From positions 1-64,000 of the forward strand of contig NZ_JAFREP010000041.1 of NCBI RefSeq assembly GCF_017377855.1: 64,000 nucleotides of DNA, written 5' to 3'. Of the stretch, positions 27,001 to 33,608 are shown one piece after another (the first letter of the stretch is position 1; every line of letters starts with the position of its first letter). This stretch comes from Acanthopleuribacter pedis. Lineage in GTDB: Bacteria; Acidobacteriota; Holophagae; Acanthopleuribacterales; Acanthopleuribacteraceae. The notes below the pieces were generated by a model. That model was not told the origin of the DNA, searched no databases, and saw nothing but the letters and a program-made list of their open reading frames with translations. Made by a program: the position numbers and the translations under genes.

Positions 27001-29308
27001 ATACGACGATGCAGGCCGCATCATCGAACGTCTTGGCGCAACGACCCAGGCACCCAACGTCCTCGTGCCAACCGCGTTTTTTGACTATGACACCCGTAAC
27101 CGCTTGACCGAAGCAGTTCAATACAGCCGTCACGAACACCCAGTGACGATCACCTTTGACGTGTTTGACGGCGCGAACCGCGTCAAAGCCTACAGCGTTC
27201 AGATACCGCGCTTGGAACACACCGATTTCAGCGTACAGCCTTACAGCGACCAGGGTGAGCCCCACGTTTACACCGTCAACTACACCTACGACGCATTGGG
27301 CCGCGTGTCGTCGACCAAGCACCCAAATGGCGGCTTTGCGGCGTTTGGCTACGAATTCGACTTCGCCCCTTATGACGTTTTTTATGGCTTTGGCCCGAAC
27401 CACGCCAGTGGCCCGGACTTTGTCAAGGTTGTCACCAGTGGACGCTATCATCCCTACAATGGCAACAACTTGACTGCCGTATACGATCTTGATCGTTGTC
27501 AAGCCCAAGATTGCGCTGAAACCTTGCAAGCCATGCGCGCACCAGAATCGGCCATGCGTGCCGCGTTTGGGGGGCAGGTGTTCACCTCAACCCATGACTA
27601 CCTTGACGCGTTCGAGGCAGGCGCTCGAAAAACCAAGAAACACCCTAATGTTGGCACCAACGCGATTCACCGGGTCGATAGCTTGGGCCGTCCTAGGCTA
27701 AATCGTCTCTGGGACCCATTAGCCGGCGGCAAATCGATCCACGGCGAAGCCTTTATCCAATACAACGCGTTTGGCTTTATTGACCACTTCATTGGGAAGG
27801 GTCGGCTTTTCAGTCCCCGCTTGTTCTTTTTCGGCTACACGGACTTGGGCCAACTCGAAAAACTCACCATGGGTTCGGATTCCATCGATTACCGCTACGA
27901 CCAGGTTGGGAACCTGACGTATCGATCTGGTTTAAATGTGGATGTAGGCAGCGGTCGCCTTACCCTTGATTCCTTTTCTGCACAGTACAGTAACGGCAAC
28001 CCTTTTCATGTCGATGCCCTGGGCAAGGTTTATGACCGAGCCGGCCGGTTGATCGAGAAACCAGGTTATGTGTTGGGTTACAACGCGGCAGGCCGGTTTG
28101 AGCGGCTCGAACGAACCCATATGGTTCAGAAACCGATCTCTGATGAAGCTAATTGGCAGGAATATTACCTTTACGATGCGTTCGGCCGGCGCGTTGCCGC
28201 GTTAGAAACGGTCGCGAACAAGGTGACCTATTCGGTTCGGGACCTAAATGGTTCTATCCTCACCGAGGAAGATGTCAGCACGTACGCCAAAACCCGAGGC
28301 GTTCTCACGGCGCGGCGGCAATACGTCATCTTCGACGGCAAAGCGGTTTACGTCGACGAAGAAACCTTCGCGTTAAACGGCGATCAGCGAGGACGCGCGG
28401 AAACCTATCGATTCCACGACCGCTTAGGGAACCCGGTTGTTACCTGGGACGCGGAAACAGAGGCGATTCAATCTCAGTATTATGAGCCTTTTGGAACGCC
28501 CATGGTCAATGCAATGAACACCGAGGGCGCTCACGGTTTTGGTGGGCACGACGAAGACAACACCGGCCTGGTTTACATGAAAGCGCGTTTCTATCAGCCG
28601 ACGATGGGTTGTTTCCTGCAGCCTGACGCGGGCCGCGATTTCAACCCGTATTTACCCAACAGCTACAACCTCTACAGTTATGCGTATCAAAACCCAGCCA
28701 ATGCTTACGATCCCGATGGAAACGCGGTGGAAACGGCCTGGGACGCGTTTAACATTGGTATCGGCGTCGCGTCGTTCGTCTACAACGTCAAAGAAGGCAA
28801 CTGGCTGGATGCGACGATTGATGCGGGCGGTGTGGTTGTCGACGGGATTGCAGCAGCAACGCCGTTTGTTCCGGGCGGTGCAGGATCAATTATCAAAGCT
28901 GCCCGTGCTGGTGATAAAATTGTCGACGGAGCTAAAGCGGCTGACAAGGCAAACGATGCGAAAAAGGCTGCCGATGCGGCTGATACCGCTGCAGATGCTG
29001 CAGGCGCTGCAAAAAAGCGCGACACTCTTCAACCTGGTCCCCATTCAAAGGGATCAGTTCCTGCAAGAAGCCCTGATAAAAAGTTCACCAGAGCAGAGCG
29101 GGATAAGATCAATGTATTTGGTAGAAAAGATGGTTGCCATACGTGTGGTACGAAAGATCCTGGAACTAAGAGCGGTGATTTTATCCCTGATCACCAACCA
29201 CCAAGCAAGATGAATAAAAATAATGAGCCGCAGGTTCTAATGCCTCATTGTAAAAAGTGTAGTCAGCGTCAAGGCGGACAGGTTAGACAGGCTACAAAGG
29301 AGAATTAG
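24014..29308 (+). CDS. RHS/YD-repeat protein with C-terminal nuclease-like toxin domain
   Basis: This 1764-aa secreted protein has a hydrophobic export signal (about 5-24), a long region of RHS/YD repeats (for example YDALGRVSSTKHPNG, YDDAGRIIERL, YDAFGRRVAAL) and a typical RHS core end (DNTGLVYMKARFYQPTMGCFLQPD...NPYLPNSYNLYSYAYQNPANAYDPDGN, about 1512-1570). After it come an Ala/Lys/Asp-rich linker and a tip of about 70 residues (FTRAERDKINVFG) with CHTCG, DHQPPS and HCKKCS, suggestive of a zinc-containing HNH-type nuclease. RHS shells encapsulate such toxins and deliver them to competitors. An Imm21-like gene starts 2 bp after the stop. The tip is AT-richer than the shell, as expected of an exchangeable module. 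Confidence 0.88.
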   Translation: MTTKLKYLTTISLFLSCIFASLTGFDEEHTPPAEQRNPAITEPQNGVSPLSSDSDNLGLNISAPYSSVNEFTGKLNIILDPIGVGGMSLRPVYKSYQQKVCNDESGFRLCPMNEPNLSSVLGEGWNFHLGYIIARNAIYGSPGSSDWERVRFVDTAGNVATFGRDGVFQADPNNGGASDTCVGGSCMPSQVDVHFIDDQLRRITRARLNDGTSLQGFSRQPYYLLDPNGRRTEYRATRLVTNANNASSVTFHPTAVRAPNGRAITISYVGGTDPDGTLPDMPRIERVTDSYGRSLVFDYEGNNLAGITLEAGNQSKLLKSFRYQQVSAGGSTHTVLHKVVTPEGYETVFTTSDIGQSKPVITAMTLPTGGTVEYDYDTELFLYLHADDANCRAVRDDDCVELELRGRSFTRISEIRHSGGRYQFTYRQWSINEERGNGSGEGRIDVTVKQLNGNHVFTRKTSYINAPIFETYFQTFANGYLVGRAREKETTYRGSTLRESWLYTRELNIGGHAGGDPVSVSAVRQYAQQIDGQWIDTNYEYSWCENGTWKPQDFKAAFLQPTRISRQARDSDVRLIRTFDYDHRFVENFGWDRDTTIHQYALALLTEDEQILSEGSGETLLTRTTYRYEDVFRPFPTKVERRQDSDNYLTESYSYYQTGVNLGLLHTAQPLGQKIPTEFTAYQFGQASVISLPENATISRTIAFDGTLSNETVDGVTTVYGYDNDFRVTRVDVPDTAPLKTEYTPPGSFPSKITTFYELSQAQRFPADQPFPIATRTQAERIPVEALTLDDWGRTTDEVRRTSPNTEYTRTYGFSPLGLKETIEAENGRWTYHFDVLGRPTRTEHHDTRDDLQLLATDFVYQTTGNGSTVITQTTQAQTRDYSALPIEPRLPGTRVSTKTQVSETDIAARLVQTETNGQAVHFTYSSHARGIEKTALPFNNASLARVTVTNLLGDLVLENHPEIEWPIHYEYNEYGLLREQYHGSVNDKKMRRVWRYDDAGRIIERLGATTQAPNVLVPTAFFDYDTRNRLTEAVQYSRHEHPVTITFDVFDGANRVKAYSVQIPRLEHTDFSVQPYSDQGEPHVYTVNYTYDALGRVSSTKHPNGGFAAFGYEFDFAPYDVFYGFGPNHASGPDFVKVVTSGRYHPYNGNNLTAVYDLDRCQAQDCAETLQAMRAPESAMRAAFGGQVFTSTHDYLDAFEAGARKTKKHPNVGTNAIHRVDSLGRPRLNRLWDPLAGGKSIHGEAFIQYNAFGFIDHFIGKGRLFSPRLFFFGYTDLGQLEKLTMGSDSIDYRYDQVGNLTYRSGLNVDVGSGRLTLDSFSAQYSNGNPFHVDALGKVYDRAGRLIEKPGYVLGYNAAGRFERLERTHMVQKPISDEANWQEYYLYDAFGRRVAALETVANKVTYSVRDLNGSILTEEDVSTYAKTRGVLTARRQYVIFDGKAVYVDEETFALNGDQRGRAETYRFHDRLGNPVVTWDAETEAIQSQYYEPFGTPMVNAMNTEGAHGFGGHDEDNTGLVYMKARFYQPTMGCFLQPDAGRDFNPYLPNSYNLYSYAYQNPANAYDPDGNAVETAWDAFNIGIGVASFVYNVKEGNWLDATIDAGGVVVDGIAAATPFVPGGAGSIIKAARAGDKIVDGAKAADKANDAKKAADAADTAADAAGAAKKRDTLQPGPHSKGSVPARSPDKKFTRAERDKINVFGRKDGCHTCGTKDPGTKSGDFIPDHQPPSKMNKNNEPQVLMPHCKKCSQRQGGQVRQATKEN

Positions 29309-29310
29309 TC

Positions 29311-29826
29311 ATGAATTGGATTGAGTCCTCTGGGGGACCTCTCAGTTTATTAGAAGAGCGCATACTTTCAGCCTGGGGCGGCGTCGACTCTTCGGTGACT
29401 GATCCAAAGAAAACCGATTATGATCGTGCATGTGAGGTCGAAGACTATGCCTCAATACTGAGGGTGGGTGATGGAGAAGCCGTTATTTTTGGCGATGAAC
29501 CAAACCCCCTTTCCTACATTCCCCACCAGCAAACTTATGGCATATTTGTTCGCTGGAAATGGGCGCCGGATCAAGCCTCGGTGGAAAGCCATCTCCGGTC
29601 GTTGAATCTTCAATCCATACCTGAAATAGGTAGGGTTAGGTTCCGAGTAGAGAGTAAAAACCTTCAAGTTTTTGATGCTTCATTAAGTGGAGGAGATATC
29701 AAAGAATCTCTGCGATTAGAATTGAACCCAGGAGTTTATGATATTACGACTAAGCTTTACGAGCCAGATTCAGAAACAGCATTACTACTACACGTAATCA
29801 CCAAACTAAGCTCGAGCAGCGATTGA
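29311..29826 (+). CDS. Imm21-family immunity protein
   Basis: This 171-aa cytosolic protein begins WIESSGGPLSLLEE and contains DYDRACEVEDYASILRVGDGEAVIFGDEP and VRWKWA. These match the conserved blocks of the Imm21 immunity family found beside polymorphic toxins. It starts 2 bp after the RHS toxin stop, with a ribosome site (AAAGGAG) inside the toxin gene, so toxin and antidote are co-translated. It should bind and neutralise the RHS tip. Composition is AT-richer than surrounding genes, matching the toxin tip. Confidence 0.8.
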   Translation: MNWIESSGGPLSLLEERILSAWGGVDSSVTDPKKTDYDRACEVEDYASILRVGDGEAVIFGDEPNPLSYIPHQQTYGIFVRWKWAPDQASVESHLRSLNLQSIPEIGRVRFRVESKNLQVFDASLSGGDIKESLRLELNPGVYDITTKLYEPDSETALLLHVITKLSSSSD

Positions 29827-29937
29827 TGTTCTCGATGTGGAAAAAGTACTGATACTGGCAGAAATAATCCATGTGATCGTTTGATAGGTGAGGGCGCGGT
29901 AGAGATCAGACTCACTAAGCATCTTAACCCAAGCTGA
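29827..29937 (+). pseudogene. Remnant of a displaced RHS toxin tip
   Basis: Directly after the immunity gene stop, a 36-codon frame without a start codon reads CSRCGKSTDTGRNNPCD and continues to LTKHLNPS and a stop. The Cys-x-x-Cys-Gly-Lys beginning and the Cys-Asp pair are typical of nuclease-type toxin tips. Such orphan tips are left when a new tip/immunity cassette recombines in upstream. Confidence 0.55.
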
Positions 29938-30050
29938 TTTTCACTCACAAAAGAAATGTTCATTTTGAACTGGGGCTGTGATTGGCGGCCCTTTTGTATG
30001 TTTTAGTGAATTTTGGTGGATCTGTGATTTTTAAATTTAGAAAAAAGTTC

Positions 30051-30293
30051 CTATTTTAGAGAGCGAGAAGGAGAAGCGTTAGTATGAGGTGATTGGGTGG
30101 ATATGCTTACTTGTAGGGTTTCTTTTTCGGTCATCCAGTACATTTCGAAAACGCGGCCGGATTCGCTTTTTTCGATGAGGTGAGGTACCTGACTGATCAG
30201 AGCTACCGTGGGAACTATACAAAAAAACCTGGCTTTGGAGCCTAGGTTTTGGATTTCGAAGCTACTTTGTTGATCAACACGCTCCCCTCGCAC
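30051..30293 (-). CDS. Small hypothetical protein, doubtful
   Basis: This is an 80-codon minus-strand frame in AT-rich sequence between the RHS remnant and T3S module 2. It has no membrane segment, no clear ribosome site and no recognisable family. It may be a fragment of an older gene in a recombination-prone stretch. Confidence 0.25.
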   Translation of the reverse strand: MRGERVDQQSSFEIQNLGSKARFFCIVPTVALISQVPHLIEKSESGRVFEMYWMTEKETLQVSISTQSPHTNASPSRSLK

Positions 30294-30307
30294 TCTTGCT
30301 TAATACT

Positions 30308-30348
30308 TGTCGCAACACCCTTCGGTTCGTTGCAGGGGATTGTAGAAA
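30308..30348 (+). repeat. Solitary CRISPR-repeat-like unit beside effector copy 2
   Basis: The first 25 bp (GTCGCAACACCCTTCGGTTC then GTTGC) match the array repeat at 21 positions, including both arms of its internal stem except one base. The unit ends GTAGAAAC, like the GGAAAC end of the array repeat, but is 4 bp longer. No second copy lies nearby. It is 31 bp from the stop of the 692-aa gene, in the same relative place and orientation as the array end beside copy 1. Confidence 0.55.
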
Positions 30349-30379
30349 CCTCGGGTCGCTTGCCCGTGGCGTGCCTTGT

Positions 30380-32458
30380 CTACTGGATCAGTTGGTCTCG
30401 GCTTTGGGTTACCTTGTCGATGGTGTCTTTGATGATTTGGATGTTTTGGCCGTAGCGGTCTTTTTTGTCGATGCGCACCGCCGTGTCCAGCATCTCCTGG
30501 AGCACTTCCAACGCTTTGTCGTGGTGGAACTTGTTGTCGGAGGTTTCCAACAACTTGCTGATGTCCTCGGCGTGACTCTTGAGCATGTCCACTTTGTCGC
30601 GGCTGTTGCTGCCCGACGAAAGTTCGATAAAGGCCGCGGTGTTGCTCAGGAATTCCAGCCGTTTTGGGACCGGCATGTCGCTTTTTAGCAGTTCGGTCAT
30701 GTTGCTCAAGGCGCGGTTGGCCGTCGATTTCGCCAATTTGGGATTGTCCGTGTTTTGGGCCAATGCCAACTGGAAACGGGGGAGTTGTTGGCGGGCAAAC
30801 AATTTTGCCTCGTCCGACGAACGAACCCGACCCAGCAAATCCGACAAGTCGGTGACGGTGATCGAACTGAATTTGGTGATGTCCGACTTGCTCATGCCCG
30901 AGAAATCGATGTTGTTCAGCAACAGTTCGCCTTCCTTCAGGTAGGACGTGTTGGTGCCGATGCTGCCGATCTCCAGCGCGGTGCTGGCGGCGTCGGTGAG
31001 GTTGCGCACCTCGTCCAATTGCGTTTCCGCGTTGGAGGCCAGGTTCGATTGGATGTCGAGCGATTGGGTCCATTCCTGCATGCGGATATGGCCGGCCATG
31101 CCGTCTTGCAGATCCTTGGTGACTTTGACGAAATCGGTCAGCGAGGCGTTGGAACCTTGAAGGAGTTGCCCGGCCACCCATTCGCTTTCTACCGCGCCGC
31201 GTTCGGTGAAATCACGCACGTAGTTGTTGGCGTTGTGGGCGAAATCTTCCACGTGGTGGTCGTGTTTGGTGAAGGTGCGCGTCGACAGGTCAAAATCAAG
31301 GCGGTCCTTGACCACCTGGGGAATTTTGTCCAGATTTTGGTTGGTGCCGTCGAGGATCGAATACTGGTAAGAGTGGGTTAACTCGTGGGAGAGGGTTTTG
31401 AAAATGAGGGTGGGGTCGTTGCTTTCCATGGTTTGGGCGCGTAGGTTCATGGTTTTGGTGCCCCACATTTTGTTGCGTTCCGCCGAGTCGGAGGATTGAT
31501 TGAGCTTGAGTTCCACGTTGTTTTGGTAGCCGTGGGTTTGCGCGTGGAGTTTCATGAAGGCTTTGACGGCTTTCTCGCGGTCGCCGCTGCTCAGGTCTTT
31601 CCAAACATTGGTATTGGGATCGAAAATGGATTTGAGGTCGACGTCTTTTTGTTCCTGTTTCACGGTGACCGATACGTTGGTATTGGGCATTTTGCCCACC
31701 ATGTCTTTGACCATGGCAAACCGCAAGCCGCGTTCAACCGAGGCGTAATCCGTTTTGCCCATGGACAGTTTGGGTGCCAGCGCGCGGACCACGTTCCCCA
31801 TGGAGTGGTCGCCGTTAATGGCGGCATTGAGGCTGTCGTTGACAATGGCTTTTTTGAGTTCAATCGCGGTGGCTTTCATGGAATTGGATATTTGATCGCT
31901 TTGGCCCGCGCGTTTCATATCCGAGGCTTTTTGGGCCAGAGTTTTGGCGATCAGGCCGGCCACCTTGTCGGCCGAGGTGCCGTGCACGCCGGCGAACTTG
32001 TTGACCACATCCTCGACGGCGCCGCGGACCAACGCCTTTTGGGTGTTGTTGAGGTTGTTGGGCCACACGATCTCTTCGTCGAGTTTGTTCATGATCAGTT
32101 TGGTGGCGGTTTGCCTGTCGACCGGGCCGGAGAGGTATTCTTTGCGAAGGTCGTCGGCCTCGCCGAGCACGCGGGCGATGTCGTCCCCGGTCATGCCCGA
32201 GGTCTTAACGTGCGCGGCGAGGTCGAAATGCTCCAAGTCCTCCGTATTAAAAACGGTTTCCATCGCTTCCCTGGCGATTTGCGGGGTGTAGTGGGATTCC
32301 AGCGTCTGCTTCAAAGCGTTAAACACGGCGGTGTTTTCCTGGGTGGTGGTTTCTTTGTTGGTGCCCACCACCTTGTTGCTATTAATTTTGCTGAGCCGCG
32401 CTGACTTATCTTCAATGTTGTTAGCGAAACTTTGCATTTGCGAACGTGAAATCACCAT
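30380..32458 (-). CDS. Putative type III secreted effector with HExxH zinc-protease motif (copy 2)
   Basis: This 692-aa paralogue of the 14486-16558 product is alignable over its whole length by eye, with HELTH at exactly the same place (H358, E359, H362). The N-terminal 20 residues, the ERGAVESEWVAGQLLQGSN segment and the helical C-terminus are all kept. AGGGAG precedes the ATG. Upstream is a single CesT-like chaperone whose 3' end has been altered by a miniature element. The product should be a protease-like effector acting inside a eukaryotic cell, if the T3S assignment holds. Confidence 0.65.
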   Translation of the reverse strand: MVISRSQMQSFANNIEDKSARLSKINSNKVVGTNKETTTQENTAVFNALKQTLESHYTPQIAREAMETVFNTEDLEHFDLAAHVKTSGMTGDDIARVLGEADDLRKEYLSGPVDRQTATKLIMNKLDEEIVWPNNLNNTQKALVRGAVEDVVNKFAGVHGTSADKVAGLIAKTLAQKASDMKRAGQSDQISNSMKATAIELKKAIVNDSLNAAINGDHSMGNVVRALAPKLSMGKTDYASVERGLRFAMVKDMVGKMPNTNVSVTVKQEQKDVDLKSIFDPNTNVWKDLSSGDREKAVKAFMKLHAQTHGYQNNVELKLNQSSDSAERNKMWGTKTMNLRAQTMESNDPTLIFKTLSHELTHSYQYSILDGTNQNLDKIPQVVKDRLDFDLSTRTFTKHDHHVEDFAHNANNYVRDFTERGAVESEWVAGQLLQGSNASLTDFVKVTKDLQDGMAGHIRMQEWTQSLDIQSNLASNAETQLDEVRNLTDAASTALEIGSIGTNTSYLKEGELLLNNIDFSGMSKSDITKFSSITVTDLSDLLGRVRSSDEAKLFARQQLPRFQLALAQNTDNPKLAKSTANRALSNMTELLKSDMPVPKRLEFLSNTAAFIELSSGSNSRDKVDMLKSHAEDISKLLETSDNKFHHDKALEVLQEMLDTAVRIDKKDRYGQNIQIIKDTIDKVTQSRDQLIQ

Positions 32459-32474
32459 GGGTGCTCCCTTTACC

Positions 32475-33188
32475 TTAAAACCTAAGAAGCGCTGACGCGG
32501 TGATTTTAGCTAAACCTCTGGGCTGCAACGGCCTGTAAAAATGCTCAGGGCCGGCGGGTGCGGTCGCGCGCGACCCCGGTCCGCTTTTCCAAGCCATTTC
32601 GCTCCAGATCTTTAGCCAAAATCCCTCGCTCTTATCACGCCTCTTAGGTAAAACCTGCCGGGTTAATGCAAACCGACTGGGGTCAAATTGAAAACTGGAT
32701 GGTTCGGCCGCGTTGAGGGTTCCGGCCTCGGCCGGCAGGGGCGCGGGTGAACCGGGAGCCGTCGCCTCGGCGGGTGTGGTTTGGGCGGCCCGGTTTAAGA
32801 GATCGGTCCACATGGCGGCAACCTCGGCCATGTGGGTGACCTTCTCCTGGAAATCGGCGGGGTTGAGACCAACCAAGTGGATACGCTGTTGGAGCACGAG
32901 GGCTTGCCGTGCGTCGTCGTAGGCGAGGGTGGTGCCGCGGGTGCGCTGCCAGAACAGGTTGGAAAACAGGCCGTGTTCCAACACCTTGGCGAGCACGTGC
33001 TCGGGGACGCGCCCCAAAATCACAAAAACCACGACCGATTTTCGCTCAGCAAGGTACTGAAAACACAAAACAGATCGGTGCTCGTAAACGAGGTGGGCGT
33101 AATCGTCGCTTTTAAACTGTGCCGCGGGCCCGCCAAACGCCTCGGACAGACCCGACACGATCTCGCGGGACATCGCTTGGTCGTCCAT
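32475..33188 (-). CDS. CesT-like T3S chaperone with element-encoded C-terminal extension
   Basis: Residues 1-175 closely match the chaperone at 17147-17659 (RFKSDDYAHLVYE, VVVFVILGRVPEH, NLFWQRTRGTTLAYDDARQ) and reach the shared FDPSRFA motif. A family A miniature element (32480-32649) then enters the frame, so the product runs on for about 57 residues of element-encoded sequence to 237 aa. Removing the element and one AAA duplication gives FDPSRFALTRQVLR and a stop, a 181-aa protein. Module 1 has a second chaperone gene at this position; module 2 does not. The extension may or may not impair function. Confidence 0.7.
   Translation of the reverse strand: MDDQAMSREIVSGLSEAFGGPAAQFKSDDYAHLVYEHRSVLCFQYLAERKSVVVFVILGRVPEHVLAKVLEHGLFSNLFWQRTRGTTLAYDDARQALVLQQRIHLVGLNPADFQEKVTHMAEVAAMWTDLLNRAAQTTPAEATAPGSPAPLPAEAGTLNAAEPSSFQFDPSRFALTRQVLPKRRDKSEGFWLKIWSEMAWKSGPGSRATAPAGPEHFYRPLQPRGLAKITASALLRF
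32480..32649 (+). mobile_element. Miniature inverted-repeat element, family A, full copy in T3S module 2
   Basis: This 170-bp copy has ACCTAAGAAGCGC at one end and CGCCTCTTAGGT at the other. AAA flanks it on both sides (32477-32479 and 32650-32652). It carries the GC-rich centre of the 178-bp variant. It lies between chaperone and effector, disrupting the chaperone stop codon. Confidence 0.85.
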
Positions 33189-33608
33189 CGAACACCTGCA
33201 ATGGTGAAATAGGGTAACCCACCCTTATTCTAGTTCCCGCGAGACTCGGTTGCAAAACATCTCGACGTTAAATGTTTTCTCGCGGCGGCGATCTTGCCTG
33301 AATGGATGTTTGCGTTTTTTTGATGAATTTCCCCGCGGTGCGATGGTTTTTTCTTTTGTTCGGCCCTTTTTGCGGGGCTGGGTCCTGGTTTTTTAAGGAA
33401 ATGAAAAGAAATTCAAAAAAATCTGGGACATTTTTGGATCAGGCTCGTAGGTATGAATGGGAACGCTACTTTGTCCTGAGCAAATGAAGCGGTCCTTGAC
33501 AACACAAGGGTTAGCTACCCGATTTTTCTCCTAGCTTTATGCCGGTAATGGGCCCAACCCTTGCCGGTATTTTTTTTGGCCGCCGTGGTGCGACGGCCCG
33601 TTTCGTTG
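33189..33608. other. Intergenic region with the module 2 promoter
   Basis: Apart from the promoter at 33227-33255, no gene is supported. The plus-strand open frame 33302-33487 has no ribosome site or recognisable motif. An eight-T run with adjoining GC-rich inverted repeat occurs at about 33569-33600 but is not oriented as a terminator for either neighbour. Confidence 0.4.
33227..33255 (-). promoter_or_regulatory. Promoter of T3S module 2
   Basis: On the minus strand, TTGCAA (33250-33255), 17 bp, then TAGAAT (33227-33232), 39 bp upstream of the chaperone start. Flanking bases AGATGTTTTGCAAC and ACTAGAATAA are the same as at module 1, with different intervening sequence. Confidence 0.7.

Noticed and set aside
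33569..33600. T-run and GC-rich inverted repeat after the large membrane protein gene
   Set aside because: The T-run precedes the hairpin on the plus strand and is on the wrong side for the minus-strand gene, so it is not a proper rho-independent terminator.
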